Assembly: GCF_030656875.1 (NCBI RefSeq)
Contig: NZ_CP130943.1
Span: 372,001-436,000 of the forward strand
Direction: 5' to 3'
DNA: 64,000 nucleotides
Origin: Prescottella sp. R16
Lineage (GTDB): Bacteria; Actinomycetota; Actinomycetes; Mycobacteriales; Mycobacteriaceae
The translations under genes and the position numbers were made by a program. This document shows, piece by piece, positions 54,216 through 63,138 of this stretch; positions within the stretch are counted from its first letter, which is position 1; the number at the start of each line of letters is the position of its first letter. The notes under the pieces are model-generated. The model was not told the origin of the DNA, did not search any database, and saw nothing but the letters and a program-made list of their open reading frames with translations.

Positions 54216-54713
54216 ATGTACACCTCTCAGCAGGTGCCGATGGAGACGGCGTTCGCGGGACCGAAGAAACTCCACGACCGGCTCGGCGGGCTGGACGTGC
54301 ACGCGATCGCGGCCACGAATCCGGACGACTTCGTCGCGGTGTGTGCGCAACCTCCTGCCGTGCACCGGTTTCCGAAATCAATGGGCGGACGCATCCAGGC
54401 GCTGTGCGGGTATCTCGTCGACCACTACGACGGCGACACCGCCGCGATCTGGACGTCCGGGGAGCCGTCCGGCAAGGAAGTCCTGAAGCGGTTGAAGGCG
54501 CTGCCCGGATACGGGGATCAGAAGGCACGCATTTTTCTCGCACTCCTCGGCAAGCAGATCGGGGTGCGCCCGGACGGCTGGCGGGAAGCCGCCGGGGCCT
54601 ACGGCGACGACGGATCGCGCCGCTCCATTGCCGACGTCGTCGACAGGCAGAGCCTGCTCGAGGTGCGCGAGTTCAAGCAGGCCGCGAAGGCGGCGGCGAA
54701 GGCGGGGAAGTAG
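54216..54713 (+). pseudogene. HhH-GPD DNA repair protein, C-terminal fragment with element-supplied start
   Basis: After MYTS, encoded by the element, the frame continues QQVPMETAFAGPKKLHDRLGG as the remainder of the HhH-GPD protein. It contains the helix-hairpin-helix region LKRLKALPGYGDQKARIFLALLGKQ (hairpin LPGYG). Joining the 43,871 fragment at QQV gives one continuous gene. The listed ATG has GAAGAGG about 11 bases upstream, so a shortened protein lacking the first 33 residues might still be made. Repair activity is probably lost. Confidence 0.85.
54228..54236. repeat. attR core, direct repeat CAGCAGGTG
   Basis: This is the second copy of the 9-bp core at 43964-43972. In the excised form CACCT-CTCAGC-AGGTG makes an imperfect dyad around it, as expected of a serine-integrase attP. 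Confidence 0.82.
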
Positions 54714-54721
54714 CAGCGCCG

Positions 54722-56032
54722 TCAGGCCTCGTCCTCGTCGGCGCGCTGACGGGGACGTTCGGGTTCCCGGCCGAACAGCCCGGGCTGGGTGCCGTGGGCG
54801 AGGACGGCGTGCTCGTAGGCGGATTCGGCGTGCAGGGCGAGGTCGATGCCGGTCGTCTCTTGATCGGCGGTGATGCGGAAGCCGATCCAGCGGTCGAGGA
54901 TCTTGCCGAGCCCGTACGTGACACCGAAGGCGTAGAGGCCGACGACGGCGACCGCGAGGGTCTGCTTGCCGAGCTGGGCGACACCGCCGCCGTACAGCAG
55001 CCCCTCGACGCCGCCGGTCATGACCTCGGCGGCGAGCAGACCGATGAGCAGGGTGCCGACGATGCCACCGACGAGGTGGACGCCGACGACATCGAGGGAG
55101 TCGTCGTAGCCGAAACGGAACTTCCAGCCCACCGCGAACGAGCAGACGGCGCCCGCGACGACACCGACGACCGCGGCGCCGAGCATGCTCACCCAGCCAC
55201 ACGACGGGGTGATCGCGACCAGGCCGGCGACGACACCCGACGCGGCACCGAACGTGGTGGGGTGGCCGTCACGCTTCTGTTCGACGAACAGCCAGCCGAG
55301 CAGCCCGGTGCAGCCGGCGACCAGGGTGTTGAGGAACACCGCGGCGGCACGGCCGTCGGCGGCCATCGCGGAGCCGGCGTTGAAGCCGAACCAGCCGAAC
55401 CACAGCAGGCCCACCCCGAGCAGCACCATCGGCAGATTGTGCGGGCGCATCGGCTCGCTGCGGAACCCGATCCGCGGCCCCAGTACCAGCGCCAACGCCA
55501 GCGCCGACGCCCCCGACACGATCTCCACGACGAGTCCGCCCGCGAAATCGAGGGCGCCGAGCTTCGCGATCCAGCCGTCCGGCCCCCACACCCAGTGCGC
55601 GACCGGCACGTACACCGCCAGCGCCCATACCGGCACGAACACCATCCACGACGAGAACTTCGCCCGGTCGGCGATCGCCCCGCTGATCAGGGCGGCGGTG
55701 AGGATCGCGAACGTCAGCTGGAACGTCGCGAACAGGAACTCGGGTATCCCGGACCGGGTGGTGTCCGGGGTGATGCCGGCCATGCCGAGATGTTCGAGCC
55801 CGCCCAGGAGACCACCACCGATGTCGTCGCCGAACGCCAGGCTGTAGCCGGCCACCAGCCACACCACCGTCACCAGTGCGATCGACACGAAACTCATCAT
55901 GATCATGTTGAGGACGCCCTTCGACCGCACCATGCCGCCGTAGAACAGGGCGAGGCCCGGCGTCATCAACAACACCAGCGCCGTACTCACCAACAGCCAC
56001 GCCGTCGTCGCGGGATCGATCGTGTCGAGCAT
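54722..56032 (-). CDS. amt: Ammonium transporter (Amt/MEP/Rh family)
   Basis: The 436-residue protein has 11 membrane helices with Amt signatures: TPGLALFYGGMVRSKGVLNMIM, FATFQLTFAILTAALISGAIADR, HWVWGPDGWIAKLGALDFAGGLVVEIVSGASAL (first pore His), FGFNAGSAMAADGRA and DVVGVHLVGGIVGTLLIGLLA (second His). It imports ammonium. No adjacent glnK is present; a hydrophilic tail follows helix 11. It faces away from dnaX with a 165-bp shared promoter region. Confidence 0.95.
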   Translation of the reverse strand: MLDTIDPATTAWLLVSTALVLLMTPGLALFYGGMVRSKGVLNMIMMSFVSIALVTVVWLVAGYSLAFGDDIGGGLLGGLEHLGMAGITPDTTRSGIPEFLFATFQLTFAILTAALISGAIADRAKFSSWMVFVPVWALAVYVPVAHWVWGPDGWIAKLGALDFAGGLVVEIVSGASALALALVLGPRIGFRSEPMRPHNLPMVLLGVGLLWFGWFGFNAGSAMAADGRAAAVFLNTLVAGCTGLLGWLFVEQKRDGHPTTFGAASGVVAGLVAITPSCGWVSMLGAAVVGVVAGAVCSFAVGWKFRFGYDDSLDVVGVHLVGGIVGTLLIGLLAAEVMTGGVEGLLYGGGVAQLGKQTLAVAVVGLYAFGVTYGLGKILDRWIGFRITADQETTGIDLALHAESAYEHAVLAHGTQPGLFGREPERPRQRADEDEA

Positions 56033-56197
56033 GTGTGCATCTCCTCACCGGCGGACGTCACCGCACGCGAGAAACGACGATCGCGCCCCACAGTTTCCGG
56101 AACGGGGCCGTGGTGTTGCTTCTGTGTTTCGGAAAGCTCTCGGCGGCGGGTGCTACGCCTGCGCTGCGCTGTCGGCATCCGCCGGTAGTCTTTCGCC

Positions 56198-58363
56198 GTG
56201 GCCCTGTACCGGAAGTATCGACCAGCTTCGTTCGCTGAGGTGGTGGGTCAGGAGCACGTCACCGAGCCCCTGAGCACCGCCCTGGATGCCGGACGCATCA
56301 ATCACGCCTACCTGTTCTCGGGTCCGCGTGGCTGCGGTAAGACGTCGTCGGCGCGTATTTTGGCGCGGTCGCTGAACTGTGTGCAGGGGCCGACGTCGAC
56401 GCCGTGCGGGGAGTGCTCGTCGTGTGTGGCGCTCGGTCCGGGCGGGACGGGCAATCTCGATGTGATCGAGTTGGACGCGGCCAGTCACGGTGGTGTGGAC
56501 GACACGCGTGAGCTGCGGGACCGGGCGTTCTATGCGCCCGCCGAGTCGCGGTACCGGATCTTCATCATCGACGAGGCCCACATGGTCACCAACGCAGGTT
56601 TCAATGCCCTGCTGAAGATCGTGGAGGAGCCGCCGGAGCATCTGATCTTCGTGTTCGCGACGACGGAGCCGGAGAAGGTGCTGCCGACGATCCGGTCGCG
56701 GACACACCACTATCCGTTCCGGTTGCTGGCACCGACGGCGATGCGCGGACTGTTGGAGAAGATCTGCACGCAGGAGCATGTGCAGGTCGAGGACGCCGTG
56801 TATCCGCTGGTGATTCGGGCCGGTGGTGGTTCGCCGCGTGACTCGCTCAGCGTGCTCGACCAATTGTTGGCCGGTGCCGGCGACGACGGGGTGACGTATC
56901 CGCGGGCGCTCGCGCTGCTCGGTGTCACCGATGTGGCGCTCATCGACGAGGCCGTCGACGCTCTCGCCGCGAACGACGGCGCGGCCCTGTTCGGGACCGT
57001 CGACAAGGTGATGGACGCCGGGCACGACCCGCGCCGGTTCGCCGTCGACCTGCTCGAGCGGCTGCGCGACCTGATCCTCATGCGGGCCGTGCCGGACGCC
57101 GGGGAGCGGGGTCTGGTCGATGCACCCGGCGACGTGCTGGACCGGATGCGGGAGGAAGCCGAACGGATCGGCCCTGCCACCCTGGCCCGCTACGCCGAAC
57201 TCGTCCACGAAGGACTCGGGGAGATGCGCGGCGCGACCGCGCCACGGCTGCTCCTCGAGGTGGTGTGCGCCCGCATGCTGCTGCCGTCCGCGTCGGACGC
57301 GGAATCGGCTGTGCTGCAACGACTCGAACGAATCGAACAGGGCGTGGTGATCCCGGCTGCTACCGCGGCCGCCGCGACGGCGCCACCCCGGCCGGCCGTC
57401 GAACAACCCTCCGGACCGCCGCCGTCGGGGCCCGTCTACCAGCGGCCGTCGCAGCGACGCGCTGCCGACGCCGCACCGCAGCCGCAGCCGACGCCGCCTG
57501 CCCCGACGCCGCCTGCCCCGACGCCGCCTGCCCCGACGCCGCCTGCCCCGACGCCGCCTGCGCCGACGGCGCCGCCCGTACAGCGGGCTCCGGAACCCGA
57601 GCCTGCCCCGGTTCCGGAACCCGAGCCTGCCCCGGAACCCGAGCCTGCCCCGGCTCCGGAAGCCGCCCCGGCTCCCGAGCCCCGGCCCGAACCGGCTCCG
57701 GCTCCCGAACCGGCTCCGGCTCCCGAACCGGCTCCGGAACCGGTGGCGTCGGGCCGTCCCGATGCGGCCGCGATCCGGGCGGTGTGGTCGGAGGTGCGGG
57801 CGAAGGTGCGGGACCGTAGCCGCACCGTCGAGGTGATGCTGTCGGGTGCGACGGTGCGTTCGGTGGACGGTGCGCGGGTGGTGCTGGGGCACGATTCGGC
57901 GCCGCTCGCGAAGCGTCTCGTCGAACCCCGCAACAGCGACGTGATCCGTGCGGCCCTGCACGACGTGTTCGGTGGCGACTGGGAGGTGACGTGTGAGCAC
58001 GGGGCCGCACCGGCCGCTGCCGCCCCGTCCCGGTCGGCGCCGCAGCAGGCGAAAGCTCCGGCCGCGCCGAGGTTTTCACGCCCCAGCCAGGGGCGTGCCG
58101 CGCAGCCTCCCGCCCCGCGCCGGTCTGCGTCGCCCGTCGACGACATTCCGCCGCCCGAGGCGCCCGACTACCCGGACGATCCGGGTCCGCCGCCCGCCGA
58201 CTACGACTACGACGCTCCGCCGCCGCCCTCCACCCCGGAGGACGAGGAGGAGATGATGGCGGAGGCTGCGCAGCCGTCCACGCAGACCGAACGCCGCGAC
58301 CCCGACGAGGTGGCCGGGGAACTGCTCACCGACATCCTCGGAGCCCGGAAGCTCGACGGCTAG
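56198..58363 (+). CDS. dnaX: DNA polymerase III subunits gamma/tau
   Basis: The 721-residue protein starts with the clamp-loader ATPase: YRKYRPASFAEVVGQEHV, Walker A GPRGCGKTSSARI, the four-Cys zinc module NCVQGPTSTPCGECSSC, DVIELDAASHGGVDDTREL, Walker B FIIDEAHM and the SRTHHYPFR sensor. A long Pro/Ala/Glu linker (residues about 390-520) contains five DNA-level copies of a 15-bp unit encoding PTPPA (57489-57563). Tau domain follows (VWSEVRAKVRDRSRTVEVMLSGA). GTG start. It ends 4 bp inside the convergent tetR gene. Confidence 0.95.
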   Translation: MALYRKYRPASFAEVVGQEHVTEPLSTALDAGRINHAYLFSGPRGCGKTSSARILARSLNCVQGPTSTPCGECSSCVALGPGGTGNLDVIELDAASHGGVDDTRELRDRAFYAPAESRYRIFIIDEAHMVTNAGFNALLKIVEEPPEHLIFVFATTEPEKVLPTIRSRTHHYPFRLLAPTAMRGLLEKICTQEHVQVEDAVYPLVIRAGGGSPRDSLSVLDQLLAGAGDDGVTYPRALALLGVTDVALIDEAVDALAANDGAALFGTVDKVMDAGHDPRRFAVDLLERLRDLILMRAVPDAGERGLVDAPGDVLDRMREEAERIGPATLARYAELVHEGLGEMRGATAPRLLLEVVCARMLLPSASDAESAVLQRLERIEQGVVIPAATAAAATAPPRPAVEQPSGPPPSGPVYQRPSQRRAADAAPQPQPTPPAPTPPAPTPPAPTPPAPTPPAPTAPPVQRAPEPEPAPVPEPEPAPEPEPAPAPEAAPAPEPRPEPAPAPEPAPAPEPAPEPVASGRPDAAAIRAVWSEVRAKVRDRSRTVEVMLSGATVRSVDGARVVLGHDSAPLAKRLVEPRNSDVIRAALHDVFGGDWEVTCEHGAAPAAAAPSRSAPQQAKAPAAPRFSRPSQGRAAQPPAPRRSASPVDDIPPPEAPDYPDDPGPPPADYDYDAPPPPSTPEDEEEMMAEAAQPSTQTERRDPDEVAGELLTDILGARKLDG

Positions 58364-58938
58364 TCGGTGGCCTCGGCCCGGTGCACTGATCGGGAGCGGT
58401 TTTCGACTGTGGGCCAGAATGCTTCGAACAGCCGCCGGTCCCGGTCCGCCATGTCGCCGAGCCGTGCCCGCTCGGCGACGTAGGCGCCGACGATCGCGTC
58501 GACGAGGATGTCGTTGTCCAGGTCGGCCCGGAAGTCGCCGGCGTTCTTCGCGTCGTCGATCACTGCGGAGACCTGCCGGCGGTAGCTCGCGAGAATGGAT
58601 CGGAACAACCGGCTGAACTCGACGTCCTCGTCGGTGAGGAGGGCCGCCATACCGCCGAAGCCGATACCGTGTTCGACCGACGCGATGGCCTGTTCGATGA
58701 CCCAGTGCAGGCGCTGCCTGGCGTCGGGCGCCGGGGGAGCCTGCAGTGGGGTCGCCAGCGGCGCCAACGCGGCCGTCAGCATTTCGCGGCGATCCGCGTA
58801 CCGCCGATAGATCGTCGTCTTGGCGACCCCGGACAGAGTCGCAACCGATTCGACCGTGACTGCACCCGGGCCTCGGGACCGCAGAAGGTCCAGCACTGCT
58901 GTGACGATCCGGGCATCGGCGTCTGCGGAAAGAACCAT
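58360..58938 (-). CDS. TetR family transcriptional regulator
   Basis: The 192-residue protein has an N-terminal helix-turn-helix (IVTAVLDLLRSRGPGAVTVESVATLSGVAKTTIYRRYADRREML) and a TetR_C_11-like ligand domain. It is divergent from a small membrane protein gene, with two palindromes between, which it presumably controls. Its last 4 bp overlap the dnaX end. Confidence 0.88.
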   Translation of the reverse strand: MVLSADADARIVTAVLDLLRSRGPGAVTVESVATLSGVAKTTIYRRYADRREMLTAALAPLATPLQAPPAPDARQRLHWVIEQAIASVEHGIGFGGMAALLTDEDVEFSRLFRSILASYRRQVSAVIDDAKNAGDFRADLDNDILVDAIVGAYVAERARLGDMADRDRRLFEAFWPTVENRSRSVHRAEATD

Positions 58939-58988
58939 CGCACTCCTCGGGTTCGCTTCGGATTTTCGGAGTCACGATTCTTGCACGT

Positions 58989-59028
58989 GCTACGCTGACC
59001 GTAGCGATACGATTCGCGTAGCGTATCG
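58989..59028. promoter_or_regulatory. Overlapping inverted repeats, candidate TetR operators
   Basis: GCTACG-CTGAC-CGTAGC (58989-59005) is followed by CGATACG (59005-59011) and CGTATCG (59022-59028). CTACGC/GCGTAG also pair across 58990-59021. They occupy the divergent promoter region between the tetR gene and the small membrane protein. Confidence 0.6.
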
Positions 59029-59042
59029 GAAAGGGTATTGAC

Positions 59043-59345
59043 GTGCAGAGTGTTCGTCGAATCGGGCGGGTCGTCTCGTTCCCGTCCGTGGCATACGGGG
59101 TAGGACTTCTCGGCTTCATATGCTTGGGCGGATTCGTGGCCGCGCTCGCCGGAGGCCATTCGTTCGCCCCGGCGGTGGGTATCGCCGCTGCTGTTGCCTT
59201 CGTCCTGATGATTCTGTTCTTCCGCATGGCGTCCATGGCGGGCACGGACGAGAACGGAATCGCACTCAGTTCGGATCTGCTGGTCGGCACGGAGGATCCG
59301 GGAACGGACGAGCGCTATCTCGCGAGGTACCGCTCCGCGGAGTGA
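59043..59345 (+). CDS. Small two-helix membrane protein
   Basis: The 100-residue protein has two hydrophobic segments (VAYGVGLLGFICLGGFVAALAGG and AVGIAAAVAFVLMILFFRMASMAG) and a hydrophilic acidic tail. It has a GTG start with GGAAAGGG upstream. It is probably controlled by the divergent TetR protein. Function unknown. Confidence 0.75.
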   Translation: MQSVRRIGRVVSFPSVAYGVGLLGFICLGGFVAALAGGHSFAPAVGIAAAVAFVLMILFFRMASMAGTDENGIALSSDLLVGTEDPGTDERYLARYRSAE

Positions 59346-59645
59346 TCGCCGGAACCCGCGAGCGGATGTCGCGGGCCGGAGGGCTCGGGGCCGCAGAGGC
59401 TCGATCGGTGTCGCAGGGCGGATCGGTATCGAACGGTCCTGCGACACCTCGGTTCGTTCTGCGGCCGCACTCCGGCCTCGTCGGTAGCGCCGCCGCGGCC
59501 GCCGCGTCCGGGATCGCGGCCCTGCGGTAGATCCGCCCGGTTCGAAGTTTCTTCGGATCACCCCCTTTCCATTCATCACAACAGTTGTTATGTTCTCCGC
59601 GGCGGTGAATGAGAGCCGCGTCACAACGAGTGGTGGAGGGAACGA
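59346..59645. other. Intergenic region upstream of the binding-lipoprotein operon
   Basis: No gene is supported in these 300 bp. An 11-bp palindrome ACAACAGTTGT (59578-59588) precedes the operon by about 57 bp and is a candidate operator for the TetR gene encoded in it. Confidence 0.5.
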
Positions 59646-61244
59646 ATGGCGATTTCTTCTGTGTGGCGAAGGTTGGCGGCGGTTGCTCTCGTGGGCGCGG
59701 TCGCGACGACTGCCGGCTGCGCCGAGGGTGATGCGTCGGCGGGCAGCAGCCTGGGCCTGGATTCGGCCGCGATCGCGGTCAACGCGGTCGCCGACCCGGG
59801 CGAGTCCGGTGACGGCGGGGTCCTCACCGTCGCGGAGTATTCCGAGCCGGGCAGCCTCGACCCGCTCGATACCGTCGCGACGGGCGTGTCCGGCGGTAGT
59901 GCGCTGGCCGCGCTCTACGACGTCCTCGTCCGGTACAACGCCGAGTCGGGGGAGTACGAGCCGTGGCTGGCCAGGGATCTCGTTGCGTCGGAAGACTTCT
60001 CGACGTGGACGCTCACCCTGCGTCCCGGTGTGACCTTCTCCGACGGGACACCGCTCGACGCCGCTGCAGTGGTTGCGAGTGTGCAGCGTTATCTGACCGG
60101 TGGTTCCGATGCCGCGGTCATCTCGGGCAGTCTCGAATCGGTGGACGTGGTCGATCCCGCGACGGTGCAGTTCCGGCTCACTCATCCGTGGGCGACGTTC
60201 CCGCACATGCTGGCGATGGGTGCCGGCATGATCGTCGCCCCGGCGGCGACAGCCGGTGACACGTTCACGCCGATCGGGGCGGGTCCGTTCACGTTCTCCG
60301 AGTACCGGCCCGGTGAGAAGCTGCGGCTCACGGCGCGGGACGACTACTGGGGCGGCGCCCCGCACGTCGACGGTCTCGAGTTCGTGTGGATCGGCTCCGG
60401 TACGGCGGCGCTCGAATCTCTGGACAACGGCAACGTCGACATGGCGACCGTCCGCAACGTCGAGCAGGTGCGCGACGGTCTCGCGTCCGGCTACGAGGGC
60501 TATCTCGAACCGGTGGCGCTGGGATCGACGATGTGGATCAATCACCGGGACGGCCGTCCGGGTGCGGACGTCCGGGTGCGGGAGGCGATCGCGCTGGCCG
60601 TCGACCCGTCGGCGGTGGCGGACCGTGCATACGACGGGGACACCGAACTGGCCGGGAAGTCGATCTTCCATCCGGAGTCGCCGTGGTACACCGGCGTCGA
60701 GCCGATCGCGGCCGACCCCGATGCGGCCCGGGCGCTGCTCGATCAGGCGGCCGCCGACGGCTACGACCGGCGGCTGACGCTGCTCGTCGGCACCGACCCG
60801 GTCGCGCAGCAGCAGGCACTCGCGTTGCAGGCCCAGCTGCAGAACGTCGGCTTCCGGGTGGAACTCGACGCCGATCCGTCGGTCACCAGCCGGATCACGA
60901 AGCTGTATGTGAAGAACGCATTCGATCTGGCCATCGGCTCGTCCGCGGTGGTGGCGTCCGATCCGTTCCACCAGTTGAACGACACGGTGTCGAGCACCGC
61001 GGCCTACAACCTCACCGGGTATGCGTCGCCGGAGATGGATGCGGCGCTCGTCGCACTGCAGGAGGCCCCCGACGACGACGCCGAACGGGCGGCTCTCGCG
61101 GACATCGAGCGGCTGTGGAACCGCGACGTCGTCTCGGTCAACCTGAGCACCGCCGTCAACGCCGAGTTCTGGCGCGACACGGTGCACGGTGTGGTGCCCG
61201 CCTCGGACTTCATGATGTTGTTCGGTGACGTCTGGAAGAACTGA
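59646..61244 (+). CDS. ABC transporter substrate-binding lipoprotein (oligopeptide/nickel family)
   Basis: The 532-residue protein has a lipobox (VATTAGC near residue 25) and the family-5 solute-binding fold: GSLDPLDTVATGVSGGSALAALYDVLVRYN, EPWLARDLVASEDFSTWTLTLRPGVTFSDGTPLDAAAVV, and later GAGPFTFSEYRPGEKLRLTARDDYWGG. It binds peptides or similar ligands outside the membrane. No permease or ATPase is adjacent, so partners are elsewhere or downstream. Preceded by GGAGGGAACGA. It heads the operon with tetR and an oxidoreductase. Confidence 0.9.
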   Translation: MAISSVWRRLAAVALVGAVATTAGCAEGDASAGSSLGLDSAAIAVNAVADPGESGDGGVLTVAEYSEPGSLDPLDTVATGVSGGSALAALYDVLVRYNAESGEYEPWLARDLVASEDFSTWTLTLRPGVTFSDGTPLDAAAVVASVQRYLTGGSDAAVISGSLESVDVVDPATVQFRLTHPWATFPHMLAMGAGMIVAPAATAGDTFTPIGAGPFTFSEYRPGEKLRLTARDDYWGGAPHVDGLEFVWIGSGTAALESLDNGNVDMATVRNVEQVRDGLASGYEGYLEPVALGSTMWINHRDGRPGADVRVREAIALAVDPSAVADRAYDGDTELAGKSIFHPESPWYTGVEPIAADPDAARALLDQAAADGYDRRLTLLVGTDPVAQQQALALQAQLQNVGFRVELDADPSVTSRITKLYVKNAFDLAIGSSAVVASDPFHQLNDTVSSTAAYNLTGYASPEMDAALVALQEAPDDDAERAALADIERLWNRDVVSVNLSTAVNAEFWRDTVHGVVPASDFMMLFGDVWKN

Positions 61245-61269
61245 CGTCCGTCGAGACGAGGAGTGCGAG

Positions 61270-61875
61270 ATGACGACACGGGTACCGACCGAGGATCCGA
61301 AGATGCTGGTGGCGCAGGCCGCGTGTGATCTGGTCGCCGAGGGCGGCCTGGAGAACGCGACGCTGCGGAAGGTCGCGGCCCGGCTCGGGACCACCACCGG
61401 TTACATCTCGCACTACTTCGCCGGCAAGGAGGAGCTGCTCGAGGCGGCGTTGACGGCGGCGCTCGAGGAGGTGTCGGGGAAGGTCGCCCGTCGCACGGCG
61501 TCGGCGACGCTCGACGAGTGGCTGGAGATGATCGAGCAGGCGTTGCCGCACGACGCGGAGTCGCAGCGGTTCTGGCGGGTACTGGTGGCGTTCCATGCGT
61601 TCAGCCTGAACAGCAGCAGGCTTCAGACGGTGCTGCAGAGCTATGCCGCCGACGGTGAGCGGCGCATGGCCGAGATGTTGGAAACCACTCTGCCCGATGA
61701 TGTTCCGGTGGAAGACGTGCAGAGTTTGGCCCGCGCGGTGTGGGTGCTCGTCGACGGTATCGGTACGACGGCGGTGACCAATCCCGGTGCACTGTCGCGA
61801 GAACAACAGTCCGTCGTGATCCGGGCGTCGGTGGACGCGTTGATCGACCGGACGGTGAACAGAAAGGTGGAGTGA
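61270..61875 (+). CDS. TetR family regulator (BetI-like)
   Basis: The 201-residue protein has the helix-turn-helix QAACDLVAEGGLENATLRKVAARLGTTTGYISHYFAGKEELL and a BetI-type C-terminal domain. It lies between the binding protein and an oxidoreductase gene, which begins immediately after its stop (TGAATG). It probably controls this operon. Confidence 0.88.
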   Translation: MTTRVPTEDPKMLVAQAACDLVAEGGLENATLRKVAARLGTTTGYISHYFAGKEELLEAALTAALEEVSGKVARRTASATLDEWLEMIEQALPHDAESQRFWRVLVAFHAFSLNSSRLQTVLQSYAADGERRMAEMLETTLPDDVPVEDVQSLARAVWVLVDGIGTTAVTNPGALSREQQSVVIRASVDALIDRTVNRKVE

Positions 61876-63084
61876 ATGAGCAGGTCGGGGACGGCTGGGA
61901 GTGACCGTGTCCTGGTGATCGGGGCGGGACCGCAGGGTGCGGCGACCGCACGGCATCTCGCGGAGGCGGGGTGTGCGGTGACGATCGTGGGGCCGGAGGA
62001 GCCGCAGACGCACGTGGGTCACGAGGGCACCTGGTCGGGGCACTACGACCAGGGCCGGATCGCGGCCACCGATCCGCTGTTCGTGCCGACGGCCGTGGGG
62101 TTGCGGGCGATGGCACGGTACGCGGACATCGAGGAGGCGTCGGGGATTTCGTTCACGACGGTACATCCGCAGCTGGTGCTGTTCGCGGATCCGGAAACGG
62201 TTGGATCGGAAGAGGTCTCGGAGTCCGGCCGGGAACTGGACGCACTGCTGGGCAACTGTCGCGACTTCGGGACCTCGGGGGACGTCCTCGACGGTGGGCA
62301 GGTGAGCGAACGGTTCCCGGGACTGCGGATTCCCGCGGGACAGATCGGGGTGTGCCAGGACGACGCGATCATCGTCAACCCGCGACTGCTGGTGCGTGCG
62401 GAACTGGTGCTCGCCGAGACGGCGGGAGCGAAGCGGGTCGTCGACGAGGTCGTGTCGCTGGCGTCGGAGCGGGACGAGGTGGTGGCGCGCACGGCGTCCG
62501 GTGCGGAGTTCCGTGCGGACCGGGCGGTGGTCGCCACCGGTGCCGCCACCAATGCGATCGGCCTGCTGCCGCGGCAGATGCAGACCCGGGTGTTCGGTGC
62601 GACGATGGTGCTGTTCGAGGTGGAACCTGCTGCGGTACCGAATTTTCCGACGCTCATGTACATTTCCGACCACTTCGGTGGCGGCATCGTGATCCCGCCC
62701 GTGCAGTACCCGGACGGCCGGTGGTACATCAAGTGCGCCAGCGGTGAGCTGATGGCGCACCCATTGCAGACGCGGGACGACATCGCGGCCTGGGCGTCGT
62801 CGGGCGGCACCGTGAGCGAGGTCGACTACTTCCGCGGGCTGGTGCCGCAGTTCCTCCCGGACGTGGAACTCGGTGCGGCGATCGTCAAACCGTGCCTGGT
62901 CGGCATGAACGTCGACGGCAACCCGTACGTCGACCGGGTCGACGACCGGACCGTCGTCGTCACCGAAGGGCACCGCGGGGTGATGATGGCCGACGAGCTC
63001 GGCCGGTTGGCCGCCGACCTGGTCCGTACGGGCCGGTGGTCGGATGCGTTGCCGCGGGAACTGTTCCGCGTGCACTGGCACTGA
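61876..63084 (+). CDS. FAD-dependent amine/glycine oxidoreductase (DAO family)
   Basis: The 402-residue protein starts with the FAD-binding loop VLVIGAGPQGAATARHLAEAG. It contains GHEGTWSGHYDQGRIAATDPLF (active-site entrance), FRADRAVVATGAATNAIGL and ends with VTEGHRGVMMADELGRLAADLV, the second FAD contact. Related enzymes oxidise N-methyl or alpha amino acids. It is followed by a saccharopine-dehydrogenase-like gene, which suggests breakdown of an amino-acid derivative. Substrate unknown. Confidence 0.85.
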   Translation: MSRSGTAGSDRVLVIGAGPQGAATARHLAEAGCAVTIVGPEEPQTHVGHEGTWSGHYDQGRIAATDPLFVPTAVGLRAMARYADIEEASGISFTTVHPQLVLFADPETVGSEEVSESGRELDALLGNCRDFGTSGDVLDGGQVSERFPGLRIPAGQIGVCQDDAIIVNPRLLVRAELVLAETAGAKRVVDEVVSLASERDEVVARTASGAEFRADRAVVATGAATNAIGLLPRQMQTRVFGATMVLFEVEPAAVPNFPTLMYISDHFGGGIVIPPVQYPDGRWYIKCASGELMAHPLQTRDDIAAWASSGGTVSEVDYFRGLVPQFLPDVELGAAIVKPCLVGMNVDGNPYVDRVDDRTVVVTEGHRGVMMADELGRLAADLVRTGRWSDALPRELFRVHWH

Positions 63085-63138
63085 TCTCCGCTGCTCTCCA
63101 CGACACTCTTTTCCCCGATACAGCAGAAGGCGGACCTC

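Larger units (their letters stand above)
43973..54236 (+). mobile_element. Integrated phage satellite-like element (10.26 kb)
   Basis: The element lies between direct repeats of CAGCAGGTG inside a HhH-GPD gene. In order it holds a large serine integrase, a TM protein, a hairpin-rich leader, small proteins, a replication initiator with iterons, a scaffold-like protein, an HK97-type major capsid protein, a zinc-finger-like protein, two minus-strand genes, a small-terminase-like protein, two head-completion proteins, and a 1.6-kb gene-poor end. No large terminase, portal, protease, tail or lysis gene is visible. A capsid-encoding satellite that uses a helper phage is the best explanation; a deleted prophage is the alternative. 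Confidence 0.82.

Noticed and set aside
57489..57563. 15-bp tandem repeat in dnaX as a mobile or regulatory repeat
   Set aside because: It encodes in-frame PTPPA units in the disordered tau linker, a common low-complexity expansion.
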